Source: Gammaproteobacteria bacterium RIFCSPHIGHO2_12_FULL_35_23 (GTDB lineage: Bacteria > Pseudomonadota > Gammaproteobacteria > UBA12402). Taken from it: a stretch of 64,000 nt of DNA. A model generated the notes under the pieces. That model saw nothing but the letters and a program-made list of their open reading frames with translations, did no database searches and had not been told where the DNA came from. Location of the stretch: positions 191,809-255,808 of the forward strand of contig MGXT01000023.1 of the NCBI GenBank assembly GCA_001801465.1, written 5' to 3'. Positions 28,913-37,556 of this stretch are shown here, one piece after another. Each line of letters starts with the position of its first letter. Position 1 is the stretch's first letter. Made by a program: the position numbers and the translations under genes.

Positions 28913-30096
28913 TTACCCCTATTCAAATATCACATTATACTGCTGTATCTGCCTTAGGTTATGGGTTAGAAGCACATCGTCAGGCTCTTATGACAGAGCA
29001 AGGAGCACTCGCGTCTTGTAATTATAAAAATGCAAAAGTTAATACTTTTATTGGCCGAGTTCCCCAACTTGAAGCACAGGCTTGGCCTAACTTATGGAAA
29101 GATTATTTTAGCAGAAATAATTTGCTAGCATTGACTGCTTTACACCAAGATGATTTTTTAACTGCTATTAGCAATGCAAAAGATCGTTATGGAGCTAAAC
29201 GTGTTGGGTTATTATTAGGTACTACGACTTCTGGTTTCTCAGAAGCTGAGCGTGCTTATCGACAGCGTGATAAGCAAGGAAATCTGCCTAATGATTTTGA
29301 TTATCGTAAAACCGCGCATCCCTATGCAACTGGTGAGTTCTTACGAAATTATTTAGCATTACAAGGTCCGGCTATGACTATTGCAACGGCTTGTTCCTCT
29401 AGTGCAAAAGCTTTTATTTGTGCGCAACGTTGGTTGCAATTAAATCTTTGTGATGCTGTCCTCATCGCTGGTATTGACTCACTCTGCTTAAATATATTAT
29501 ATGGCTTTCATTCACTAGGGATCTTATCAACAGAAAAATGTTGTCCCTTTGCTCAAAATCGTTCTGGTCTTAGTTTAGGAGAAGCCGCCGCCTTGGTATT
29601 AGTAGAACGAGCCAATACAGGCAAAATTGGCTTACTAGGGTTTGGAGAAAGTACTGATGGATATCACATGTCTGCTCCTCATCCTGAAGGCAAAGGAGCA
29701 ATTTTAGCAATGCAAGCGGCTTTAAACTCCGCAAAATTAGCTCCCAGCCAAATTGACTATATAAATTTTCATGGTACAGCTAGTTTGCAAAATGATCGCA
29801 TTGAAGATCAAGCTGTCTACCAATTATTTAAAAACGAGGTACCCGCTAGCTCAACTAAAGGATGGATGGGACATACGCTAGGCGCTGCAGGAGCGTTAGA
29901 AGTTATTATTGCTTGCTTAGCTATTGAACAGAAAATGCTCTGGGCAACCTTAAATACCATAGAAATTGACCAAAGCTTACGCTCTTATATTCTATTAAAA
30001 AACACCGCTGCTGTGGTTAAAAAAGCACTCGTTAACTCCTTTGGTTTCGGGGGTAACAATTGTAGTTTAATTATTGGCGAGATAAGTGATGAATAA
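28909..30096 (+). CDS. Beta-ketoacyl-ACP synthase (KS, condensing enzyme)
   Basis: A 395-residue FabF-like ketosynthase with a complete catalytic triad: C162 in ATACSSSAKAF, H288 in FHGTASLQND and H322 in WMGHTLGAAGALE. GFGGNN marks the C-terminus. Translation starts at TTG overlapping the LolA stop. It extends the polyene chain with malonyl-ACP, probably as a heterodimer with the chain-length-factor-like product of the next gene. Confidence 0.9.
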   Translation: MITPIQISHYTAVSALGYGLEAHRQALMTEQGALASCNYKNAKVNTFIGRVPQLEAQAWPNLWKDYFSRNNLLALTALHQDDFLTAISNAKDRYGAKRVGLLLGTTTSGFSEAERAYRQRDKQGNLPNDFDYRKTAHPYATGEFLRNYLALQGPAMTIATACSSSAKAFICAQRWLQLNLCDAVLIAGIDSLCLNILYGFHSLGILSTEKCCPFAQNRSGLSLGEAAALVLVERANTGKIGLLGFGESTDGYHMSAPHPEGKGAILAMQAALNSAKLAPSQIDYINFHGTASLQNDRIEDQAVYQLFKNEVPASSTKGWMGHTLGAAGALEVIIACLAIEQKMLWATLNTIEIDQSLRSYILLKNTAAVVKKALVNSFGFGGNNCSLIIGEISDE

Positions 30097-30895
30097 TTTA
30101 AGCTGTTATTTATATGCCATAGAAATATGTACCCCAGGTTTATTAAATTGGCAACAAGCTCAACCTATTCTCGCAAATAGTTTGCCTTATAAGCTTACCT
30201 CAGATCCTATACCTGAAGCTAAAATCCTATCAGTAAAAGAAAAGCGACGCGCCAGCGCTACAGTTAACTTAAGTTTACATATCGCAACACAATTGCAACA
30301 AACCATGCAAATAGAAGCAAATTTATTGAAACCTATCTTTGCTAGCTCAGATGGTGATAGTGATATCTTTAATTATTTATCGACCGAACTTGCTCAACCA
30401 GAACCAGCTATCTCGCCTACTTTATTTCACCAATCCTTACATAATTCAGCCGCTGGTTATTGGAGCATTGCGACTCGTTCTCATACACCCTCACTTAGTA
30501 TTTCTGCTGGCGACTATACCTTTAGTAATGGTTTATTAACTGCAATGAGTGAAGTGGTATTGACACAAATCCCCACTCTCTATGTCGCTTATAACTTAAT
30601 TTCTTGCGCACCTTTAGACAAAATAAATCCTATGCTCACTTGGTTTGGAATGGGATTAGGTTTCTCAACAAAAAAAATGCCGCAGACACTTGCTAAAATT
30701 ACACTGAAATTAGTAGCAGCTAAATCAGAAACTTCTTTAGTTAATACTTCTTTAGAACCGTTACGCAAAGGCAACCCTATTGCTTGTTCTCTGCCCTTAT
30801 TAGAACAAATTGCAAAAAGAGGCCTTACCGATATTTATTTGGATTACTTACCTCCTTATTCTTTAAAAATTAATCTAGAAGAATACTATCAATGA
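30086..30895 (+). CDS. Chain-length-factor-like KS partner (ApeC-like)
   Basis: A protein of about 269 residues resembling only the N-terminal half of a thiolase-fold KS. The HNSAAGYWSIATRSHTPSLS segment is typical of the 'beta-ketoacyl synthase chain length factor' family. The nucleophilic cysteine position is not conserved. In aryl-polyene synthases ApeC pairs with the KS ApeO and sets chain length. It overlaps the KS gene by 8-11 bases depending on whether GTG 30086 or ATG 30089 is used. Confidence 0.75.
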   Translation: MMNNLSCYLYAIEICTPGLLNWQQAQPILANSLPYKLTSDPIPEAKILSVKEKRRASATVNLSLHIATQLQQTMQIEANLLKPIFASSDGDSDIFNYLSTELAQPEPAISPTLFHQSLHNSAAGYWSIATRSHTPSLSISAGDYTFSNGLLTAMSEVVLTQIPTLYVAYNLISCAPLDKINPMLTWFGMGLGFSTKKMPQTLAKITLKLVAAKSETSLVNTSLEPLRKGNPIACSLPLLEQIAKRGLTDIYLDYLPPYSLKINLEEYYQ

Positions 30896-31347
30896 TAATC
30901 AAAGAATTAACTAAACAACAAATTACTAACTATTTACCTCATCAAGGAAACATGTGTTTAATTGAACAGGTACAAACCTGGAATGATTCAACTATTCATT
31001 GCTTATTAACTTCTCATCAACAACTTGACAACCCTTTGCGTACCAATAATTGTTTGTCGACTATTCATGTTATTGAATATGCTGCTCAAGCTGCTGCCTT
31101 ACATTTAGCCTTACAACATACAACCGAAATACCTAAAATTCATTATGGTTATTTAGCCGCTGTACAAAAATGTTTTATGGCCGTGCAACGTTTAGATAAT
31201 ATAGAAAAATCTTTACAATTAATCTGTAGCCAGCTGTTTTTAGAAGAACATAAAGGTGCGTTTTATGAGTTTAAACTCTATACTGAAGAACCGCTAGCAA
31301 GCGGACAATTTTTAATTATGCTTATTGATAAAAAGGATAAAACATGA
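30892..31347 (+). CDS. ApeP-like hotdog 3-hydroxyacyl-ACP dehydratase
   Basis: A 151-residue hotdog protein starting ITNYLPHQGNMCLIEQVQTW and containing STIHVIEYAAQAAALHLAL. This matches the ApeP type of dehydratase. Aryl-polyene clusters commonly carry two dehydratases (ApeI, ApeP), as here. Overlaps of 4 bases on each side indicate translational coupling. Confidence 0.8.
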   Translation: MIIKELTKQQITNYLPHQGNMCLIEQVQTWNDSTIHCLLTSHQQLDNPLRTNNCLSTIHVIEYAAQAAALHLALQHTTEIPKIHYGYLAAVQKCFMAVQRLDNIEKSLQLICSQLFLEEHKGAFYEFKLYTEEPLASGQFLIMLIDKKDKT

Positions 31348-32072
31348 GTAAAAAGCACGCGCTCATAACTGGTGGCAGCGGAGATATTGGTCAAGCCATT
31401 GCTCAAGCTTTAGCATTAACTAATAACTATCATGTCATTATTCACACTTATCAAAATCTTACTAAAGCTGAAGAATTAGTCGCTACGATTCAGCAACAAG
31501 GCGGTTCAGCTCAAGTTTGTCAATTTGATCTTGCTAATCCTGAGCAAATTCAGATAGCTTTACAAAAATTATTAGCACAAGCACCTATTCAGATCTTAAT
31601 CAATAATGCAGGCATTCATGCTGATGCCCCTTTAGCGGGCATGAGCCCAGAAAACTGGCACCAAGTTATTGAAGTCAATCTAAATAGTTTCTATCACCTA
31701 ACTCAACCTTTATTGCTTCCCATGATGGCTACACGCTGGGGTAGAATTATCAATATTTCCTCTATCGCTGCTATCACCGGTAATCGCGGCCAAGCTAATT
31801 ACAGTGCCGCTAAAGCTGGCCTTCATGGTGCCAGTAAGACTTTGGCAATCGAGCTAGCTTCTCGCAATATAACAGTAAACGTCGTAGCACCCGGTATTAT
31901 TGATACCAAAATGAGTAAAGCACAATTTAGTATCGAGCAAATTAAAGCCCTGGTACCTATGCAACGAGCTGGTAGACCTGAAGAAGTAGCCGCTTTAGTT
32001 TCATTTTTAGCTTCTGACAAAGCAAGTTATATTTCTGGTCAGATTATTTCTATTAATGGAGCAATGTTTTAA
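31344..32072 (+). CDS. 3-ketoacyl-ACP reductase (FabG/ApeQ-like)
   Basis: A 242-residue SDR with NADPH motif TGGSGDIG near 9-16, NNAG, and catalytic Y153/K157 in YSAAKAG. Close to FabG in length and motifs. It reduces 3-ketoacyl-ACP in the polyene elongation cycle. The following gene begins immediately after its stop codon. Confidence 0.9.
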   Translation: MSKKHALITGGSGDIGQAIAQALALTNNYHVIIHTYQNLTKAEELVATIQQQGGSAQVCQFDLANPEQIQIALQKLLAQAPIQILINNAGIHADAPLAGMSPENWHQVIEVNLNSFYHLTQPLLLPMMATRWGRIINISSIAAITGNRGQANYSAAKAGLHGASKTLAIELASRNITVNVVAPGIIDTKMSKAQFSIEQIKALVPMQRAGRPEEVAALVSFLASDKASYISGQIISINGAMF

Positions 32073-32855
32073 GTGAAATTTATACGCTACTTTGAGTTAC
32101 ATGATCAATCTTGGATGCCAAAGTTTCTTCGTCAAGGGGTTACCGATTATTTAAGCCAATTACTCAATTATTACCAACTTTATCAACCAGCTACCTTTTT
32201 ATTAGCAAAGTTAATTCAAACAACGGGTTACAATAAGCTTATTGATTTTTGTTCTGGCAGCGGTGGAATGTTAATGGGCCTTCAACAAACATTACAAAAA
32301 GAGTATAACCTTACCATTACCATGGAACTAACTGACAAATTTCCCCATCCAATACTAACCACCAATTCCGACTTATCGATTTCCTATCAACCCTTACCAG
32401 TTGATGTACTACACACTAATCAACCTTATCATGCTATTCGCACTTTATTTACTGCTTTTCATCATTTCAACCCACAAGAAGCCTTCCAAATTTTATCTCA
32501 GGCGGTCAATAATAACGATCCCATAGCAATCTTTGAATTTAATGAACGCAGCTGGAAACGATGTTTGCTTGATTGTATTATTCCTTTTAGTGTTTTTCAT
32601 CTAACCCCTAAAATAAAACCAACTTCAAAAAAACGCTTCATTTTTACTTATCTATTACCTATTTTACCTATTATGATTTGGTGGGATGGGATCGTTTCTA
32701 ATATAAGAACCTATTCAGTGGATGAATTAAAGACTTTTGTAGCTAATCTTGAAGCCTCTCATTATCATTGGCAAATAGGCAAAGTACCGGCAGGATTACG
32801 TTTTTATCCTATTACCTACCTTATAGGCTGGCCAAAAGAGAAGAAACATGTCTAA
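32073..32855 (+). CDS. Class I SAM-methyltransferase-like protein
   Basis: A 260-residue protein starting at GTG directly after the ketoreductase stop. LIDFCSGSGGMLMGLQQ (about 56-72) matches SAM motif I. A later TLFTAFHHFNPQEA resembles the substrate side of Rossmann methyltransferases. The C-terminal half contains a hydrophobic stretch near FTYLLPILPIMIWW. It may O-methylate the aromatic or carboxyl end of the product, as methylated head groups are known in aryl polyenes. Assignment is by motif only. Confidence 0.65.
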   Translation: MKFIRYFELHDQSWMPKFLRQGVTDYLSQLLNYYQLYQPATFLLAKLIQTTGYNKLIDFCSGSGGMLMGLQQTLQKEYNLTITMELTDKFPHPILTTNSDLSISYQPLPVDVLHTNQPYHAIRTLFTAFHHFNPQEAFQILSQAVNNNDPIAIFEFNERSWKRCLLDCIIPFSVFHLTPKIKPTSKKRFIFTYLLPILPIMIWWDGIVSNIRTYSVDELKTFVANLEASHYHWQIGKVPAGLRFYPITYLIGWPKEKKHV

Positions 32856-33585
32856 TTTTATCATTGACGCTAAAGCAATAAGTCTGCGTTACCCTAAAGA
32901 AGCAGTTTATGCTTTAAACTCTGTTTCATTAACAGTCGAAACTGGCAGCTTTTTTGGCTTACTTGGCCCTAATGGTAGTGGGAAAACGACTTTAATTTCT
33001 ATACTCTGTGGACTTTTGGCAGCAACTGCAGGACATGCTCGGGTGTGTGGTTATGATTGTAAGCGGCAAATTTCAGCCATTAAGCCGCTTATTGGTTTAG
33101 CCCCTCAAAAAATTGCTTTATATCCCAGTTTAACTTTATATGAAAACTTAATGCTTTTTGCTAGTTTATATACGCTTACCTCATTGCAAATTAAGCAGCA
33201 GATTGAAAAATGTCTACAGATTGTTGAACTAGAGACGCAGGCTTATAAAAAAATTTATACTTTTTCAGGAGGTATGATGCGCCGTGCTAATCTAGCAGCA
33301 AGTTTATTACACAATCCTAAGTTACTATTTTTAGACGAACCTACCAGTCAGGTTGATGCTCATGCTCGCAATATGATTTTTAAAAGCCTACAGATTATCA
33401 ATGCTTCTGGCGTAACTATTATTTATACCTCGCATTATTTAGAAGAAATCGAAACACTCTGCACAAAAACTGCTATTTTAAAGCAAGGTAAAATTATCGC
33501 AACTGACTCTATTACAGAATTGAAACGTCAGCATCCTGATAAAACAAGTTTTGCAGAAATTTATTTATCTTTAACGGAAAGTTAA
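32848..33585 (+). CDS. ABC transporter ATP-binding protein of the polyene-like cluster
   Basis: A 245-residue ATPase with Walker A GPNGSGKT (40-47), signature FSGGMMRR and Walker B LLFLDEPTSQVD. It is of the ABC-2 (DRA/CcmA) export type. It overlaps the methyltransferase gene by 8 bases and the permease by 1. Known E. coli- and Xanthomonas-type aryl-polyene clusters use an MMPL-family exporter, so this pump is a substitution. Confidence 0.9.
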   Translation: MSNFIIDAKAISLRYPKEAVYALNSVSLTVETGSFFGLLGPNGSGKTTLISILCGLLAATAGHARVCGYDCKRQISAIKPLIGLAPQKIALYPSLTLYENLMLFASLYTLTSLQIKQQIEKCLQIVELETQAYKKIYTFSGGMMRRANLAASLLHNPKLLFLDEPTSQVDAHARNMIFKSLQIINASGVTIIYTSHYLEEIETLCTKTAILKQGKIIATDSITELKRQHPDKTSFAEIYLSLTES

Positions 33586-34787
33586 TGAAAAAGTTATTAA
33601 TATTAATTTACAAAGATTTTTTATTATTATGGCGAGACAAGATCAATCTTGTTATTTTATTTTTGATGCCTATGTTTTTTATTTTTGTAATTACCTTACT
33701 TCAAGCTCAGCACTCAGATGACAGTAAAACTATTCCAATTTTACTAATTAACAATGACATCAACAGCTTACAACTACCTAGCAATCTTTTAAATAATACA
33801 AACTTTATTGTCAAAACGATTAACCCTAAAAGTAATCAATCCTTATTCTGGGCAAAAACCCAAGTTGCTAAAGGTTATGATAAACTGCTAGTGATTATTC
33901 CAACTAACATGGGTCAGCTATTAACAGCTAGCACTCAACAACAAATTGTTGGCGCCCATACTTCTTCCACACTTCCTAATATACAATTATTTTTTGACCC
34001 AGCTATTAATCCAACACTAAAAAATATTATAATACAGCAAATAGCTGCAGCTATTCGTAACTATCAAATGCAAACCTTAACAGAAATTATCAGTGAAGTA
34101 TTAGGGACAGCTTCAATTAATATTAGCCAACTTCCTCTACCCTTACAAATACAGTATGCGGGAGCTAAAAGCTCAATTGAGCCTAATGCAGTACAACAAA
34201 ATGTCCCTGCTTGGTCTTTATTTGGTATGTTTTTTATTGCCTTACCTTTAGCTAGTATTATGATTAAGGAACGTGAACAGGCTGTCTTACTTCGTTTTTA
34301 TATGACTCCTATTTCACGGTTTAGTTTAATCTTTAGTCGATTCATTGCCTTTATTATTATTAATTTCCTACAACTATGTCTGATGTTCTTTATCGGCATC
34401 GTCATCCTACCCTTATTTAATCTTCCCGCATTAAACTTATGGAGTCATTTTGGAACTGTAAGCATTATAGGTTTGTGCTCAGCTTGTGCAGCAACTAGTT
34501 TTGGGCTATTCATTGGTACTTGGACTAAAACTATCGAGCAAGCTTCAGCTTTAGTGCCAATCTTAATTGTTTTAGCTGCAGCAATTGGTGGCATTATGAT
34601 TCCAATCTATTTAATGCCCACTTCGATGCAAATATTTGCCTTATTTTCCCCTCTGCATTGGGGACTTGAGGCCTTTATTGATGTTTTAGTAAGAAATTCC
34701 AACTTACAACAAATTAGCTGGCCCTTAATGAAATTAATATTATTTTCAGCAGCATGCTATTTATTGGCCTGGTGGAAATTAAATTAA
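33585..34787 (+). CDS. ABC-2 type permease of the polyene-like cluster
   Basis: A 400-residue permease with one N-terminal helix (about 20-40), a large extracytoplasmic domain to about 205, and five or six C-terminal helices, as in YhhJ/YbhR-type ABC-2 permeases. It pairs with the preceding ATPase and is the last gene of the cluster, ending 13 bases before the convergent ribF stop. Exporting the polyene lipid or a precursor is the inferred role. Confidence 0.85.
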   Translation: MKKLLILIYKDFLLLWRDKINLVILFLMPMFFIFVITLLQAQHSDDSKTIPILLINNDINSLQLPSNLLNNTNFIVKTINPKSNQSLFWAKTQVAKGYDKLLVIIPTNMGQLLTASTQQQIVGAHTSSTLPNIQLFFDPAINPTLKNIIIQQIAAAIRNYQMQTLTEIISEVLGTASINISQLPLPLQIQYAGAKSSIEPNAVQQNVPAWSLFGMFFIALPLASIMIKEREQAVLLRFYMTPISRFSLIFSRFIAFIIINFLQLCLMFFIGIVILPLFNLPALNLWSHFGTVSIIGLCSACAATSFGLFIGTWTKTIEQASALVPILIVLAAAIGGIMIPIYLMPTSMQIFALFSPLHWGLEAFIDVLVRNSNLQQISWPLMKLILFSAACYLLAWWKLN

Positions 34788-34799
34788 CCTGGTTTGCTA

Positions 34800-35753
34800 T
34801 CAAGGTAACTTGTTAAATTGATTAAAATAGGCCTTAGCTTGTTCGACATCTAGGCAGATTTGAACTCTTAAAGCTTCTAGTGATTCATAATGCTCTTCAT
34901 CTCGTAATTTATGTAAAATATCAACTTCAACATGGCGACCATAGATATCACGATTAAAATCAAATAAAAAAACTTCTAACAAAACACGAGTTCCTTGAAC
35001 TGTAGGACGAGTGCCTATATTTGCAACCCCATTCAAAGGCAGGTCATCGATACCTCGCATTTGCACCACATAAATTCCTAGTACAGGTGATTTAGTGCGG
35101 TGTAAAAATAAATTCGCTGTAGGAAACCCAATGGTGCGTCCTGTTTTATTACCATGACAAACTCGACCAGAAAGAGAGTATCTTCTTCCTAATAATTTTT
35201 CAGCAAGCGCTAAATCACTAGCTGCCAAGACTTGTCTTATGCGCGAACTACTTACCCGCTCATCTGCTATTTTAAATTCCTCACAATTTTCTACCAAAAA
35301 ATTAAATTTCTTACCAAACGACTCTAAGAGCTCAAAATCACCCTCTCTTTGAAAACCAAATCTAAAATCATTACCGACAATAATATGTTTTACCTGTAAT
35401 TGATTAATTAAAACTGTTTGTATAAATTCGTGAGCACGCAATTTAGCCATCTGCTCATTAAAAGTTATCACAATCACGTGATCAATAGCCATTTTTTGTA
35501 ATAGCATTATCTTTTCACGAAGCCGTGTTAACCGCGCTGGCGTTTTGGCACCTAATAAAAATTCTAACGGCTGTGGCTCAAATAAAATTAAGACAGAAGG
35601 TAAATTTAATTGCTTGGCTCGTTTAATTGTTGTATTAAGCACAACTTGATGACCAAGGTGTAGGCCATCAAAATTACCTATCGTTACCACACTGCTTGGT
35701 AAAATTAAGGTTGAACCTAATCGATATCGATGTAATTGCATGATTTGCATCAC
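34800..35753 (-). CDS. ribF: Bifunctional riboflavin kinase / FAD synthetase
   Basis: A 317-residue RibF. The N-terminal nucleotidyltransferase carries TIGNFDGLHLGHQ and the SSSRIRQVL motif. The C-terminal kinase carries GRTIGFPTANL and GVANIGTRPT. It converts riboflavin to FMN and FAD. It follows murJ on the minus strand with a 60-base gap. Its usual downstream neighbour ileS is about 12 kb away across the polyene-like cluster. Confidence 0.97.
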   Translation of the reverse strand: MMQIMQLHRYRLGSTLILPSSVVTIGNFDGLHLGHQVVLNTTIKRAKQLNLPSVLILFEPQPLEFLLGAKTPARLTRLREKIMLLQKMAIDHVIVITFNEQMAKLRAHEFIQTVLINQLQVKHIIVGNDFRFGFQREGDFELLESFGKKFNFLVENCEEFKIADERVSSSRIRQVLAASDLALAEKLLGRRYSLSGRVCHGNKTGRTIGFPTANLFLHRTKSPVLGIYVVQMRGIDDLPLNGVANIGTRPTVQGTRVLLEVFLFDFNRDIYGRHVEVDILHKLRDEEHYESLEALRVQICLDVEQAKAYFNQFNKLP

Positions 35754-35813
35754 TTTAGATTGTTTTTAATAAGAATTAATGACTAACCTTTAGTGTAATA
35801 CTAATAATATTGA

Positions 35814-37352
35814 TTACAAATGCATTTTAAAGTGGCGAACGCGCATTCCTGTTGCAAACAAAGCAATAATATAGAGCAAAATAGAACCAAATAATAGAAA
35901 AGCTAAATGTTCACAACGCCAGCGCACTGAATTATTTAACCAAGCTTGTAAATGTCCACTCTCCAACCAAAGAAAAATTGCAATCAATCCATTAGCTACT
36001 AATAATTGTACTCCAAAACGTAGCCAACCCGCTTGGGGTTTAAATATTTTACGTTTTAATAACAAATAAAGTAAACTACCCGCATTAATATAGCCTGATA
36101 AAGAAGTAGCTAAAGCTAAGCCGGCATGTTTTAAAGGAAAAATTAATATAACATTTAAAATCATGCTGCTACACATAGCAACGATACCTATTTTAACTGG
36201 TGTTTTAATATTCTTTTTTGCATAAAACCCAGAAGCCAACACTTTAATTAACATAAACCCTTGAATCCCCACAGCAAAAGCCATCAAACTTTCTCGTGTC
36301 ATAAGCACATCAAAATTATTAAACTTACCATAATGAAGTAAAGTGGCTAGTAAAGGGCCTGCTAATAATAAAAACCCGATCGAAGAAGGCAAGCCAATAA
36401 GTAATAGCAACCGTAAAGCCCAATCTAAAGTTTTTGAATACGTGTTTTCATCTTGCTTAGCATCATTTCTGGATAAATGCGGTAAAATTACCGTAGCAAT
36501 CGCGACCCCAAAAACACCCAAAGGAAATCCAGTTAAGCGATCTGAATAATAAAGCCAAGAAACACTGCCTGTTTGTAGAAAAGAAGCAAAAACTGTATCC
36601 AATAATAAGCTAACTTGAGAAACTGAAACCCCAAACAAAGCAGGCACCATTAATTTTAATACTCGTCTAACTCCAGGATCATGAAATCCCCATCGAGGAA
36701 TAGGTAATAAATTTTTTTGCATTAAGAAGGGTAGTTGAAAAACTAGTTGCACAATACCTGCGACAAAAATTGACCAGGCTAATGCATAAATAGGGACAGC
36801 AAAAAAATGCGAAACCCATACTGCAGCTACAATAAGACAGACGTTTAACCAAACTGGCGTAAAAGCAGGAATACCATAACTCCCATAGGTATTTAATACT
36901 GCACTACATAAAGCTGTTAGTGAAATAAAAAATAAATAGGGGAAAGTAACTCTAAGCATAGCGGCTGCCATATGAAACCGCACTCCATCATGTAAAAAGC
37001 CAGGGGCAAAAATCATTACGACAACTGGAGCAAGCAAAACACCAAACATCATCACAAAAAATAATACTGTCCCTAAGCTACCAGTAATATGGTCAATGAA
37101 TTCTTTAGTATCAGCTTGAGAGCGTACTTGTTGATATTCAGCCAATACCGGCACAAAGGCTTGGGAAAAAGAACCTTCTGCAAAAAGTCTACGCATAAAA
37201 TTTGGCAATTTAAAAGCAACAATAAAGGCATCGACACTGGCCCCAGCACCAAAAATCTGTGCTACCAACATATCACGAATAAAACCAAGTACTCTTGATA
37301 ACATGGTGTTACAAGAAACAATTCCTGTGGAACGTAATAGGCTTTTTTTCAT
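35814..37352 (-). CDS. murJ: Lipid II flippase MurJ
   Basis: A 512-residue, 14-helix MOP-superfamily protein. The N-terminal GFIRDMLVAQIFGAGASVDA, then FKLPNFMRRLFAEGSFSQAF, are MurJ hallmarks. It flips lipid-linked peptidoglycan precursors across the inner membrane. It is upstream of ribF on the same strand, as in Legionella and Coxiella relatives. Confidence 0.96.
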   Translation of the reverse strand: MKKSLLRSTGIVSCNTMLSRVLGFIRDMLVAQIFGAGASVDAFIVAFKLPNFMRRLFAEGSFSQAFVPVLAEYQQVRSQADTKEFIDHITGSLGTVLFFVMMFGVLLAPVVVMIFAPGFLHDGVRFHMAAAMLRVTFPYLFFISLTALCSAVLNTYGSYGIPAFTPVWLNVCLIVAAVWVSHFFAVPIYALAWSIFVAGIVQLVFQLPFLMQKNLLPIPRWGFHDPGVRRVLKLMVPALFGVSVSQVSLLLDTVFASFLQTGSVSWLYYSDRLTGFPLGVFGVAIATVILPHLSRNDAKQDENTYSKTLDWALRLLLLIGLPSSIGFLLLAGPLLATLLHYGKFNNFDVLMTRESLMAFAVGIQGFMLIKVLASGFYAKKNIKTPVKIGIVAMCSSMILNVILIFPLKHAGLALATSLSGYINAGSLLYLLLKRKIFKPQAGWLRFGVQLLVANGLIAIFLWLESGHLQAWLNNSVRWRCEHLAFLLFGSILLYIIALFATGMRVRHFKMHL

Positions 37353-37556
37353 GAGGGGTATCTTGCAATATTTATCAGAAAAATGCTAGAAAAAAACCTT
37401 TTTTATCAAAGTGATTTTAGCTAACTTATCTCTATCATAGTAAATTAATGCTCAACTGATATGATTTTATCCATAGCTTTTTACTTGAAGATAGTTTAAA
37501 ATATAAACAATTTTTACTATATAAATAAGAATAAAACTCATTTCTAAAAGATTAAT

